Shown one piece after another: positions 27,101 through 35,360 of a stretch of DNA of 63,090 nt (position 1 is the first letter of the stretch; every line of letters begins with the position of its first letter). The DNA comes from Bryobacterales bacterium (lineage in GTDB: Bacteria; Acidobacteriota; Terriglobia; Bryobacterales; Bryobacteraceae). Position numbers and translations under genes: made by a program. The stretch spans positions 2,834 through 65,923 of the forward strand of contig PMKM01000125.1 of NCBI GenBank assembly GCA_003157745.1, written 5' to 3'. A model generated the notes under the pieces. That model saw nothing but the letters and a program-made list of their open reading frames with translations, had not been told where the DNA came from and ran no database searches.

Positions 27101-29614
27101 AATGCTCCAGGTTAGTTGAATCCAGGCACCAGCCAATTGACCTAACGTGGCCCACTCCTTGGTGTAGTCTCCTGGAGATCCATCCAAAATACCGTCGATC
27201 GCTTTAACGCCCTGCTGTTGCGTGGCGTCGTTCTCGGACGATACAGACACGGTCGCTATGGTTGCCAGATTTGGCGAAACATAAGGCGCGACTCGGAACC
27301 CGCCTGTCACGGTCTGCCCCACGTAACTCGCCGACAAGGTGCCGGATACCGCTGAAGTCACGGCGCTCGTTGCGACTGCAAAACTCACCGAAGAGGCTCC
27401 TGCCGGCACTGTCACGCTCGCCGGCACGGTCGCAACTGCTGGCAGGCTGTTCGACAGAGGGATCACCGCGCCGCCTGCCGGCGCCGGTCCACTCAGCGTA
27501 ATCGTCCCCGTGGCGGAGTTACCCCCACCGATAGTGTTCGGGTTCACTACCACCGACGCCACGATAACCGGGGGCTGCAGCACGCTCAGATTTGCGACCT
27601 GAGTATGTCCACCCAAAGAAGCGGAAATGGTAACAACTGTCGTGGCCGTCACGTACACCGTGCTTAGCGAAAACGAGGCGGTATTTGAACCCGGAACCAC
27701 AGTTAGCGTCGCGGGCACCGACGCTATCGTGGGCAGACTGCTGGAAAGTGCGACCACGGCACCCCGGGGCGCAACGCCATTCAACGTAACGGTGCCAACT
27801 GCTGAGTTCCCGCTCGCGACATTCGCCGGACTCAAGACCAGGGAGGAGACGGAAAACCCGGACGTATTCGAGGGAGTTACAGTTACAAACACAGTATTCT
27901 GGGTTGTGCCTCCCAGGCCGTCGCTGACTTCAACCGTACTACCAATAACCGTTGCTGCCGCGACGACCGGGGGATTCAGCACGGCTGTCGTTCCCGTGCC
28001 GCTAATTGTTCCGGTGTCGGTCGTCCAACCATAGCTCAGCGGCTGCGCATCCACATCGAATCCTGAGACGGTCAGACTTGTGGTTTGGGCGTCGGTGATG
28101 GATGCGATTGTGGGCTGCCCAAATTGGTCGGTTTGAATGGTCGCCGATGGCACGGGACCGCTGAACACCTGCGGGTGGTTCACGGTGTTGCCCGCTACGG
28201 ATCCGAACACCTCAATTTCTGCCAATCCAATGTTCTCACCTACTGCCTGATCCACGGTAAAGCGCATCGAGCTTACCGTCTTGGGAGGAAATGACACTAG
28301 CTGGCCACTTCCGCTTATTGGGAGTTGTCCGACGGGAACCGTACTGCCGTCGCTGAATCGGAGGGTTCCCGCGATCACGTCGTCGGTTCCGTCCTCCCGG
28401 TTGTAGAGCACGACCTCGGAGATTGTCACGGGATTGACCCAGGTAAGCGCGAGCCACGCCCCGGCCAACTCACCGTTTGTGACCCATTCCCAAGGCGCGT
28501 ACCCTGGGTACCCTTCGATAAACCCGTCTACGGCACTCGAGGCTAACTGACCGGCCCCCGAATTCTCGGAGGACGCGGTCACCGTCGCAAGGCCCGCCAC
28601 GTTCGTCGAGAAGTCGCGAATCCAGAAGAACTCGTCTTTTCGAACGAATCCCCACAGAAACAGGTTCGGATTGGAGTCCTCCCCTTGTGATGGATACATT
28701 GAAATCGCTTCGGCCTTTAAGTTATGTTTTATGTCCAGGGTTTGCATTTGAGGAGGGACTTCAATCCTCTCAATCTGGTTCCACAGGTACGGAGTCATGC
28801 TGGTCAGGTAATACGGCTGCGCAAATGGCTCAGTGGGCGTGAATACCGGCTCTGGCCACATGTAGCTTGTATTGGTTGGCACGCCGCACGCAGAACAAGG
28901 AGCGTGGATAAGGGTCTCGTGCACCCTCGTCGACAGGGCTACTCCCTGCCTTTTAAGGTGGAGCAGCGCCTCCACGACGAAATTGAAGGTCGCTCGGTGG
29001 TCCGGGTGATCGTCCCAGAGCCCGGTCGTGTAGACATCACTCGGCGCGACATGCTGCAGCAGCGCCTCCATGTCTCCGAGAATCGTCTGACGATTGTACG
29101 TCCCCGGCGAGCCGTAAAGGTACTGATGGTAGGAGATACCACCCAGGCCTTGATTTGCGTAGGTCTGAGTTTGCCCGGCGGCCGACGTGATCACGCTGGT
29201 GGGCGAAGCGCTTTGGTACAGATCCTGCAGGGTCTCGTCACCGTAGCCCATGAAAATCACGTTTTGCGCGCTTACACCGAGGGTAGCCATACCCCCGACT
29301 GACTCCGCCTCGCGCGTGTACCCGAGGGAAACGCCCGGCGTGTAGTAGTCGCCATTCGTAACGATCGCCACCTTGACGCTGTCGCCACGCTGCAAAGCAC
29401 TGAATATCACGCCGGAGCAACAGAGAGCCTCGTCATCGGGGTGAGGGGCAACAACGAGGATGCTGCGGTTTTGCGCGGCGACTGTCCGCGGACTCACTGC
29501 TAACAGAGCGGCCAACGCCATGAAGCCGAAAAGCCACATGGACACGGCGCGTGCCGTTCGTCCGCCTACCAAGGACATGCGTGGTGTCAGGTTACTCATC
29601 TTGGCCATTTTCAT
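24134..29614 (-). CDS. giant secreted PIG-L deacetylase fused to discoidin-like and Ig-like domains
   Basis: An 1826-residue exported protein. A signal peptide (about 1-48, ending TVAAQ) precedes a PIG-L/LmbE deacetylase domain (about 50-330) with metal ligands in PHPDDE (58-62) and HPDH (203-206). Then come a galactose-binding/discoidin-like domain (about 337-470), Ig-like repeats marked by VPASVTVPAGAS-type strands, two further discoidin-like domains starting near 783 and 1118, more Ig-like repeats, and two ConA/LamG-like domains (about 1450-1826, starting SDNFNRAN and SISRPN). PIG-L enzymes remove N-acetyl groups from GlcNAc-containing substrates, so it may deacetylate the polysaccharide outside the cell. 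AGGAGG lies 9 bases before the ATG. Confidence 0.82.
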   Translation of the reverse strand: MKMAKMSNLTPRMSLVGGRTARAVSMWLFGFMALAALLAVSPRTVAAQNRSILVVAPHPDDEALCCSGVIFSALQRGDSVKVAIVTNGDYYTPGVSLGYTREAESVGGMATLGVSAQNVIFMGYGDETLQDLYQSASPTSVITSAAGQTQTYANQGLGGISYHQYLYGSPGTYNRQTILGDMEALLQHVAPSDVYTTGLWDDHPDHRATFNFVVEALLHLKRQGVALSTRVHETLIHAPCSACGVPTNTSYMWPEPVFTPTEPFAQPYYLTSMTPYLWNQIERIEVPPQMQTLDIKHNLKAEAISMYPSQGEDSNPNLFLWGFVRKDEFFWIRDFSTNVAGLATVTASSENSGAGQLASSAVDGFIEGYPGYAPWEWVTNGELAGAWLALTWVNPVTISEVVLYNREDGTDDVIAGTLRFSDGSTVPVGQLPISGSGQLVSFPPKTVSSMRFTVDQAVGENIGLAEIEVFGSVAGNTVNHPQVFSGPVPSATIQTDQFGQPTIASITDAQTTSLTVSGFDVDAQPLSYGWTTDTGTISGTGTTAVLNPPVVAAATVIGSTVEVSDGLGGTTQNTVFVTVTPSNTSGFSVSSLVLSPANVASGNSAVGTVTLNGVAPRGAVVALSSSLPTIASVPATLTVVPGSNTASFSLSTVYVTATTVVTISASLGGHTQVANLSVLQPPVIVASVVVNPNTIGGGNSATGTITLSGPAPAGGAVIPLSNSLPAVATVPASVTVPAGASSVSFAVATSAVTSAVSGTLSASYVGQTVTGGFRVAPYVSPNLATIATVSVSSENDATQQQGVKAIDGILDGSPGDYTKEWATLGQLAGAWIQLTWSIPVTTGQVVLYDRPNLTDNVTAGTLSFSDGSTVSVGALPNNGSPLAVSFTPRTVTWMKFTVNSAVGQNIGLAELAVIGTVTPASAISAVTLNPATVTGGASAMGTVTLNGAAPAGGTIVALNTSNAAVATVPTSVTVPSGAMTATFSVATSVVGTPAGATLTASYNGTQTAGIVVVPVGYPAVIVSAITVNPATVGGGNSAVGAVVLNVPALPGGAAVALLSSATSVATTPASVTVPAGSSSATFTVTTQPVSSGTSITLSATYGGVTSFTPLRVAPYVAPNLATIATVTVSSENGATQQQGVKAIDGIVDGSPGDYTKEWATAGQLAGAWIQLTWSVPVTTGHVVLYDRPNLSDNITSGTLSFSDGSTVPVGTLPNDGSALTVSFTPKNVTWMRFTVGTAVGENIGLAEIAVIGSVAVASAVNSVTLSPTTVTGGASSTGTVTLNGVAPAGGTLVTLASNNASVASVPATVTVPSGTVTATFPVTTTAVSAQSAVTISANYNGTATATIMVTPVVISSLTLSPTMVTGGASGPVGTITLNVAAPAGGALVTLASGNPVLAAVPASVLVPAGTSTATFAVTTSAVTVASTAIVTATFNGIRSARLLVAPVLSGSGMQPFVSDNFNRANGGLGANWTTVLAGAASPAIQGGQVQSVWGRAEALYYGGVNWPADQYAEAEITGLGGGSIGPAVRMTSDGTFYAGTVGGFGNGSANVYFLLGYQGGLSVIASSSTATVLADDVLSLSVVGTTLTLTNVTRSTVLLTATDSTVSAGYPGFYIGGTGTTLTNWSAGLNTPPLGLTALAADSISRPNAPNLGSNWTIGPGLYAIQIVNGQMESAGQGQTPGQGHGKEYYTSVAFPSDQWSMAQVTSTTNDINGSIVRYQGSADTHYVGFVSMLGPPGTCSVAIDRDIGGQPSQLVSDSTYCSITSGDYVLMQAQGPLLSYIDVTTGALLLATLDTQITGGAPGWSLDPIGGTPTATNWSGGKFGE
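25839..27300 (-). repeat. two near-identical discoidin-plus-linker units inside the giant gene
   Basis: The segments at about 25839-26290 and 26865-27300 encode almost the same protein block (both run NLATIATV, SSEN.ATQQQGVKAIDGI, GSPGDYTKEWAT, then VVLYDRPNL and TLSFSDGSTV). The DNA is also very similar, for example the ...ATCGCTAAAAGACAGCGT... stretch in both. A third, more divergent copy lies at about 28200-28610. This points to internal duplication. Confidence 0.8.
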
Positions 29615-29689
29615 AATTTGGTTCCTCCTGCCAGTGCTGCCAACGAGTTCGGCGGCGCTCAGGGAAGTTGGTTTTGTCCTACGCGACCG

Positions 29690-31666
29690 CTAACAGGCCA
29701 CTTCTGTTTCCGGCCTTGATGTTGGAACGCACTGCGATGGGCTGCCGTCTCGATGAGCGTTCACAAAGCGCTCCAGGAGTATCTCGGTCGACAACACTCC
29801 AACCAGAGCCATGTTGTCCTTTGTGCTGGTCGCGCGTCCACTCCTGAACTTCGAAACCAATCGGGCGACCGCCTCGCAATTGAAGACTCCGTCGCGTTTG
29901 ATCTGCGACGGAGACATAATTTCGTCAATGTAGCTTCCCGAGGGCCCAAAGAAGCTCTTCCCGTCCGGAGCCCGGTATGGCTGTTTAGTCCGCGTGCGGA
30001 TGGACTCGGGTATCAACCCACTCGCCGCTAGCTTGAGTAAGTGTTTCTGATCCAACACCTTCATCTTGAGAGTCGGTGGAAGCTTGGCGGCAAACTCGAC
30101 AACGCGATAGTCGAGGAATGGATATCGCCCCTCGACCGAGTGCGCCATCGCGACGCGGTCGCCCTGGGAGGATAGGATAAAGCCGGGCAGCAGGTATTGC
30201 GCTTCCAAGAACTCAGCCTGGTTGAACGAATTCCATGCGCCGTACGATGCCGGGAGATCCAGGCCAAGCTCGGACATTGCGGAGTAGGAGCGGATTTCCG
30301 CACGAACTTCGTCGGACAGAAGCGTCTTAAGCTTCGCGGTCAGTTCCCAACGCGGGACATGCGAGAACAGCGGATTTGCAAGACCCTCCGCGGTTACGTG
30401 AAAGAAGCTCTTCAAATATGCCGGCGATTGGCGCTGGATGCCGTCCATGTACGGGTACAGGCGTCTCAGTAGATGCGGGCGCCACGCGGACGCCGGGTTC
30501 TGTGCCCAAAAGCGCCGAATCTTCGCTTCCTTGAAGATGTCGTATCCGCCCATCGTCTCGTCCGCTCCCTCGCCCGTCAGGACTACCTTGAAGCCGCTGT
30601 TTCGGACCAGTTTGGACAACAGGAACAGGGGCGCGGGCGACGTCCGGAGGATAGGCTGCTCGGTATGCCAGATTACATCCCGAAATACGCTCGCGATGTC
30701 CTCGCACGAACATCGCACGGAACTGTGCTCGGTGCCGAGGAACTGACTGGCCTCGATTTGGTACCCGCTCTCGTCGAAGTCGCCGTCATCGAAGCCTACC
30801 GAAAACGTCCTTAGCCTGTCGCCCGCCAGCGTCTTCGTCAGAGCGGTAATCAGCGTGGAATCCAAGCCGCCGCTCAGGTACGCGCCCACAGGAACATCCG
30901 ACCGCAATCGAATCCGAGTGGCATCCAACAAGAGAGCGAGCAATTCTTCGCTAAGCCTGTCTTCACACCCCTCTGTCCTGTCCCACTCCAGTGGATATTC
31001 CAGCTTCCAGTACTGCCAAACCTGAATCCGGCCATCCTCAAGAATCAATGAGTGTCCCGGCGGCAGTTGCGAGATATTCTTGAACGACGTCCGCGGAGGA
31101 AGAGTTACCCAAAACGTGAAGATCTGGTCCAAAGCGCATAAGTCGAGCTCACACCCGACTTCCGGACACGCGAGCAGCGCCTTTATTTCCGACGCAAAGA
31201 GAAAGCCGTCACCGGCTTGCGTGTAAAACAGCGGTCGCACGCCCACGCGGTCACGCGATAGGAATAGCCGCCGCCGGTCCGCGTCCCAAATCGCGAACGC
31301 CCACTGCCCGTTGAGCCGTTGGACGCAATCCTCTCCCTCTTCCTGATACAGGTGCAAGATAACCTCGGTATCCGACCGAGTCGCGAACCGGTGCCCCTTC
31401 GCCTGCAGTTCGTCCCGAAGCTCAATATAGTTGAATATCTCACCGTTGAACGTGATCCAGAACCTTCCATTCGCGCTGGACATCGGCTGGCGCCCACCTT
31501 CCAGGTCGATGATACTGAGTCGCGCGTGTCCCAACCCAACCCCATCCGCAACGTATGTCCCGTGGCCGTCAGGCCCGCGATGCGCGAGCGTCGCGAGCAT
31601 ATCGCCCAGCTCGGCTCTCGCAACCCAGTTGGCCCGCAGCTTTACCACGCCCGCTATTCCGCACAT
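29690..31666 (-). CDS. asparagine synthase-like glutamine amidotransferase
   Basis: A 658-residue class II glutamine amidotransferase. Cys2 is the glutaminase nucleophile (MCGIAGVV), with HRGPDGHGTY, ARLSIIDLEGGRQP and FNGEIFNY; the synthetase half has the PP-loop LSGGLDSTLI and GEGADETMGGY. Relatives occur in exosortase/EPS loci, where they are thought to amidate a sugar uronate or a carrier-bound acid rather than free aspartate. The ATG at 31666 places Cys2 correctly. A second homologue lies at 41973-43880. Upstream is the VOC protein, downstream the PIG-L fusion. Confidence 0.88.
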   Translation of the reverse strand: MCGIAGVVKLRANWVARAELGDMLATLAHRGPDGHGTYVADGVGLGHARLSIIDLEGGRQPMSSANGRFWITFNGEIFNYIELRDELQAKGHRFATRSDTEVILHLYQEEGEDCVQRLNGQWAFAIWDADRRRLFLSRDRVGVRPLFYTQAGDGFLFASEIKALLACPEVGCELDLCALDQIFTFWVTLPPRTSFKNISQLPPGHSLILEDGRIQVWQYWKLEYPLEWDRTEGCEDRLSEELLALLLDATRIRLRSDVPVGAYLSGGLDSTLITALTKTLAGDRLRTFSVGFDDGDFDESGYQIEASQFLGTEHSSVRCSCEDIASVFRDVIWHTEQPILRTSPAPLFLLSKLVRNSGFKVVLTGEGADETMGGYDIFKEAKIRRFWAQNPASAWRPHLLRRLYPYMDGIQRQSPAYLKSFFHVTAEGLANPLFSHVPRWELTAKLKTLLSDEVRAEIRSYSAMSELGLDLPASYGAWNSFNQAEFLEAQYLLPGFILSSQGDRVAMAHSVEGRYPFLDYRVVEFAAKLPPTLKMKVLDQKHLLKLAASGLIPESIRTRTKQPYRAPDGKSFFGPSGSYIDEIMSPSQIKRDGVFNCEAVARLVSKFRSGRATSTKDNMALVGVLSTEILLERFVNAHRDGSPSQCVPTSRPETEVAC

Positions 31667-31803
31667 CGGTTGGCTCCTGTATCCGCGAGTGTGGTGTCTC
31701 CAACACTGGCCATCCTGTCAACACTCCGACTCTGGGCTGCGTTGATTTCCATCGCTCCCCCGGTTTTTCTTCGACTTCGCGGTTGAGGCACACGCCAAGC
31801 GTC

Positions 31804-32226
31804 TCAAGCGCATCCACACCAACCGGCCTTTTCGGCCGTATCAATCAGTTCAATATTCAGATTATTCTCCGCGAGTAGGAACGCAATCTGGTTGCCGCCG
31901 AAGGCCTCTCCGGGCTCAGGTGGCACCACGAGCCGCGCGCCCTTTTCTCTCAACAGTTCGACCTGAGTCCCTAAGTCATCACATCGGAAACACACATGAT
32001 GCAGGCCGCCGCCTTTCCGCGCAAGCGGAAAGACCGACGACGATGCATCCGACGGTTCCACCAGTTTCACGGTGAGCGAATCCGTCTTCGATAGAAAGAC
32101 CACCCGCACCTTCTGGCGCGAGTTGCTTACGATCTCCGAGCTCTTCGCGTACCCGAACACACGTTCCCACTGCTGTATTCCCTGGTCCAGCGAACGTACC
32201 ACGATTCCAATGTGATCGATGACCAT
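31804..32226 (-). CDS. VOC/glyoxalase-fold protein (methylmalonyl-CoA epimerase-like)
   Basis: A 140-residue vicinal-oxygen-chelate protein with two beta-alpha-beta-beta-beta modules. Putative metal ligands are His5 in DHIGIVV, a His in GGGLHHVCFR and Glu in LNIELID, a pattern close to methylmalonyl-CoA epimerase. In this position, four bases after the hexapeptide acyltransferase stop, it may act on a sugar nucleotide or a CoA thioester used for decoration; the substrate is unknown. ATG at 32226. Confidence 0.75.
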   Translation of the reverse strand: MVIDHIGIVVRSLDQGIQQWERVFGYAKSSEIVSNSRQKVRVVFLSKTDSLTVKLVEPSDASSSVFPLARKGGGLHHVCFRCDDLGTQVELLREKGARLVVPPEPGEAFGGNQIAFLLAENNLNIELIDTAEKAGWCGCA

Positions 32227-32230
32227 CGCC

Positions 32231-32968
32231 CTATTGCCGTTCCTCGGCCTGCGGGGATCTTGGCGCCGGGCCGCTCAGTTCGACGCGTCTTCCATTCAGC
32301 CCGTTTGCCGCGCCAACCGCAGCCGGGCTGCTGGATCCGAGTACCCACGCGCCCTTGCGCTGATCGAATTGTTTCACCACGCGAGCCGGATTCCCCACAA
32401 GAACCGAGAACCCAGGAGCGCTCCTGGTAACGACTGCGTTGGCCGCCACGACGCAGTTCGGTCCGAGAACCAGGTCGCCTTCAGTGCACACGATCGCAGC
32501 GCCTTGCCCTATCCACGACCCCTGCCCTACTCGAATTCTTCCGCCGGCCACAAGGCCTTGCAAGCGAATACTCGCCGTGACATCCTCGTAGGCGTGACCA
32601 TGGTCCTGAATGAGCACACCCGCGGACACGATAACGTCGGGCTCGATCACGATCCCGTTTTTCCCGGATATGTGGGAGCGCCGCCCGATCAGGCACCTGT
32701 CGCCAACAACCACCGCCGGCCCGGGTGCACCATCACCGCTCGGCCAGGCATGAAGCCAGACATCCTTGTGTATGATGATGTCGTTGCCGAGTTCCATTAA
32801 GTCGGGATTCCGTATGTCACAGGTATAATGAACGGACAGCTTTCTGCCGCTGCGAAGAAACGGATAGGTACCGCTCACCCACAGGCTGTACAGCTTAGTG
32901 AGGCCACGTGGAACCAGCTTCAGAGGGTCATCGCGGCGTTTCCAGTGCGGTCCCGACATCAGTCCCAT
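32231..32968 (-). CDS. hexapeptide-repeat (left-handed beta-helix) acyltransferase
   Basis: A 245-residue protein whose central region (about 60-200) carries imperfect hexapeptide repeats of a left-handed beta-helix, as in WcaF/maltose O-acetyltransferase families: VVVGDRCLIGRRSHISGKNGIVIEPDVIVSAGVLIQ is typical, and VVAANAVVTRSAPGFSVLVGNPARVV closes the domain. It probably transfers acetyl from acetyl-CoA to a sugar. The last 40 residues are low-complexity. The ATG at 32968 is used; another at 32959 is possible. The VOC gene follows closely. Confidence 0.8.
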   Translation of the reverse strand: MGLMSGPHWKRRDDPLKLVPRGLTKLYSLWVSGTYPFLRSGRKLSVHYTCDIRNPDLMELGNDIIIHKDVWLHAWPSGDGAPGPAVVVGDRCLIGRRSHISGKNGIVIEPDVIVSAGVLIQDHGHAYEDVTASIRLQGLVAGGRIRVGQGSWIGQGAAIVCTEGDLVLGPNCVVAANAVVTRSAPGFSVLVGNPARVVKQFDQRKGAWVLGSSSPAAVGAANGLNGRRVELSGPAPRSPQAEERQ

Positions 32969-33031
32969 GCCTCGCTTACACTCCTACGGATCGGTCTAGG
33001 CGCCGCTCGCCGTCGACACACGATAGCCCTA

Positions 33032-34018
33032 TCAGAAATGTCTCACCTCAAACCCGCGTCTGAGAGCGATTTGTCTCATTACGCTGGGGCAGAGCGTCGT
33101 GAGAACCAACTTGGCTACCAGGTTTGCCGTCATCTCATATCTGGCGGCAGCCCATATGGCCCGGCGTGCTTCTCCATAGTCCCTCGCCGCCAAGTGCCAA
33201 TTCGCCCAGCCGCTGTGCACGGATCGCAGCCCACGCATGATGCGTTTACGCACCATTGCCGTCAAACCCTCGCCGCCACCAAGCCATTTTTCAAACCTGT
33301 ATTGCTCGCATTTCAGACGAAACTCCACGTCGTCCCATATCACGGATGGCCCTGCGTGCCGTTTCTCCGATCGGTCAGCCATGGCTAGTGGCAAATTCAC
33401 CAGGCAAAAATCCGTGAAGGCCGCCATACGGAACGTGAAGTCGTAGTCTTCTGTAAAACGGAGCACCGGGTCAAAGGTGCCGCTCTTGCTAAGTACGTCC
33501 TTCCGGCACAGTAGCGTGATAATGAGAGCGCACGGCGATTCGAGCAAGAGCATGGCTGGACTCGGCAGTTTCGCCAGCAGGTCGTCATAATGCCTTCCAA
33601 AGAACTCGAACACCGTCGTATCCATCTTCGGGTTGTTCACAAACTGGCAGTCCGTGAAGCAAACACCGCACTCCGGAAACTTCTCGATGGCGCGAAACTG
33701 CCACTCGAGTTTCTCAGGCAGCCAAACGTCGTCCGAGTCGAGGAACGCGATCCACTTACCTCTTGCTTTCGCCAGAGCGTTGTTGAGCGCGACGCTCTTG
33801 CCTTGATTTTCCTGGTAGAAATACTGAATCCGGTCGTGATGTGGACTTGATCCATCGCGGTAGCTCTTGACCAACGCGGCCGTGTCGTCCGAGGAGCCAT
33901 CGTCCGCGATGATCAGTTCGTAGTCGCCGTACGTCTGCGCCAACACGCTGTCGATTGCATTCTTCAACAGGTGCCCCCTGTTATAAGTAGCTATTACGAC
34001 AGAGACGTTCGGCGTCAT
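33032..34018 (-). CDS. family 2 glycosyltransferase
   Basis: A 328-residue GT-A fold glycosyltransferase. It starts with VSVVIATYNRGHLLKNAIDSVLAQTYGDYELIIADDGSSDDT, has the DXD-like FLDSDDVWLPEKL near residue 95, and a FTEDYDFTFRMA acceptor-side motif with a putative catalytic acidic residue. The C-terminal 80 residues are helical. It should add one sugar to the lipid-linked repeat unit at the cytoplasmic membrane. The donor is unknown. ATG at 34018. Confidence 0.87.
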   Translation of the reverse strand: MTPNVSVVIATYNRGHLLKNAIDSVLAQTYGDYELIIADDGSSDDTAALVKSYRDGSSPHHDRIQYFYQENQGKSVALNNALAKARGKWIAFLDSDDVWLPEKLEWQFRAIEKFPECGVCFTDCQFVNNPKMDTTVFEFFGRHYDDLLAKLPSPAMLLLESPCALIITLLCRKDVLSKSGTFDPVLRFTEDYDFTFRMAAFTDFCLVNLPLAMADRSEKRHAGPSVIWDDVEFRLKCEQYRFEKWLGGGEGLTAMVRKRIMRGLRSVHSGWANWHLAARDYGEARRAIWAAARYEMTANLVAKLVLTTLCPSVMRQIALRRGFEVRHF

Positions 34019-34106
34019 TTACGGATTCCCCCAGCCGGTTTAGACCACGAGCGCCGTCCGTCCAGTCGGGGCCCAGGGGCCACTGGCTCGCGTCTCTGTG
34101 CGCCCA

Positions 34107-35357
34107 TCATGCCGTCGGCCCCGTGCCGTTGCTATGTATCGACAGCTGGCTTCCAACGTTGAGGAATCCCGCCCACTCGTCCCTTGGGTGCCCTTGCGGC
34201 TTCGTGCCGATCATCAACTCCGGCAGGCAGTCCCACATGTCTATCCGTTCGAACTCGTCAAACAGAGTGACCCGCCAGGAGTATGGGCCCGGTTTTAGCG
34301 GAAGCCCTTCTATTCGGTGCTCGAATTCGTGTATTCCCGGGCGCAAGGTGAGATTATAGGCGGCGTTTCCCCAAACCAGTTGGCCTGCAGCGTCGTTTAT
34401 CTCTACTCCGTGCACACCCAACCGCACTGGTTGATTGATTTCCGCACGAAATCTCACTGTAAATGGCCCGAGTGTGGTCAGTAGGTTCGGTAGCTCGGCG
34501 CGTGGTTCTACGATCTTCCAGCTCAGGAACCGGGCCTTCACCTTCTTGCCGCCACTCCCGCCCTGGCGGACAGTTTCGCCCGAGCCGAAGGCGGCTTCAT
34601 AGGCACCAACCACTTCGGCTGTGGGGCCGCACCTGCGCACCTGGCCGCTCTCCATCCAGAGGACCTTGTCGCACAGTCTTCGGATCTGGTTCATCTGATG
34701 ACTCACAAGGATGACAGTGCGGCCTCCGCTCGATACCTCCTTCATCTTGCCGAGACACTTCTTCTGAAACTCGAGGTCGCCCACGGCCAGCACCTCGTCC
34801 ACCAACAGGACCTCGGTTTCCAGATGCGCCGCTACCGCGAAGCCCAGGCGGGTGTACATTCCGCTTGAGTAGTGCTTCGCCGGAGTGTCCAGAAACTTCT
34901 CGATGCCGGAGAAGTCGACGATCTCATCGAACCTTCGCTTGATTTCCGTTTTCTTCATCCCCAGGATGGAGCCGCTCATGAAGATGTTGTCCCGGCCCGA
35001 AAGCTCCGGGTGAAAGCCGGTACCGACTTCGAGCAGGCTTCCGACCCTGCCCCAGATCCGGGCGCGGCCAGATGTGGGTTTGGTGATACGTGTGAGGACT
35101 TTCAGCAGGGTCGTCTTGCCCGCCCCGTTGCGCCCCACCATGCCGAGAATCTCACCCTGCCCGATCTCTAACTGAATGTCCTTGAGGGCCCAGATGTGAT
35201 CGTCTTCATCCTCGCCGTTCTGGGGCCGTCCGCGCAGAAGACGTAGTGGCGCCTTTGCGGCGTTGGCCAGCACGTCGCGTAGAGCGAGATATCGTTCCCG
35301 TCGTCCGATGCGGTAGCGTTTGCCGATGCCGTCGATTGCGATAGCGACTTTTTTCAT
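34107..35357 (-). CDS. wzt: Wzt-type polysaccharide ABC transporter ATP-binding protein
   Basis: A 416-residue ABC ATPase of the polysaccharide exporter class. Walker A is GRNGAGKTT, the signature is YSSGMYTRLGFA and Walker B is VLLVDEVLAVGD. After residue 275 comes a Wzt-type C-terminal beta-sandwich (about 280-400: FTVRFRAEINQPVRLGVHGVEI to GPYSWRVTLFDEFERID), which binds the terminal modification of the glycan to be exported. The start at 35357 lies three bases after the permease stop. Together they form an ATP-driven exporter of undecaprenyl-linked polysaccharide. Confidence 0.9.
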   Translation of the reverse strand: MKKVAIAIDGIGKRYRIGRRERYLALRDVLANAAKAPLRLLRGRPQNGEDEDDHIWALKDIQLEIGQGEILGMVGRNGAGKTTLLKVLTRITKPTSGRARIWGRVGSLLEVGTGFHPELSGRDNIFMSGSILGMKKTEIKRRFDEIVDFSGIEKFLDTPAKHYSSGMYTRLGFAVAAHLETEVLLVDEVLAVGDLEFQKKCLGKMKEVSSGGRTVILVSHQMNQIRRLCDKVLWMESGQVRRCGPTAEVVGAYEAAFGSGETVRQGGSGGKKVKARFLSWKIVEPRAELPNLLTTLGPFTVRFRAEINQPVRLGVHGVEINDAAGQLVWGNAAYNLTLRPGIHEFEHRIEGLPLKPGPYSWRVTLFDEFERIDMWDCLPELMIGTKPQGHPRDEWAGFLNVGSQLSIHSNGTGPTA

Positions 35358-35360
35358 GGG

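Noticed and set aside
25839-27300. Regular repeats that could suggest a CRISPR array
   Set aside because: The repeats are hundreds of bases long and encode discoidin-like domains in frame; there is no short repeat/spacer pattern anywhere in the window.
25194-28034. Several plus-strand open frames opposite the giant gene, Val/Thr/Ala-rich
   Set aside because: They mirror the repetitive Ig-like coding on the minus strand and would give low-complexity products with no start-site support.
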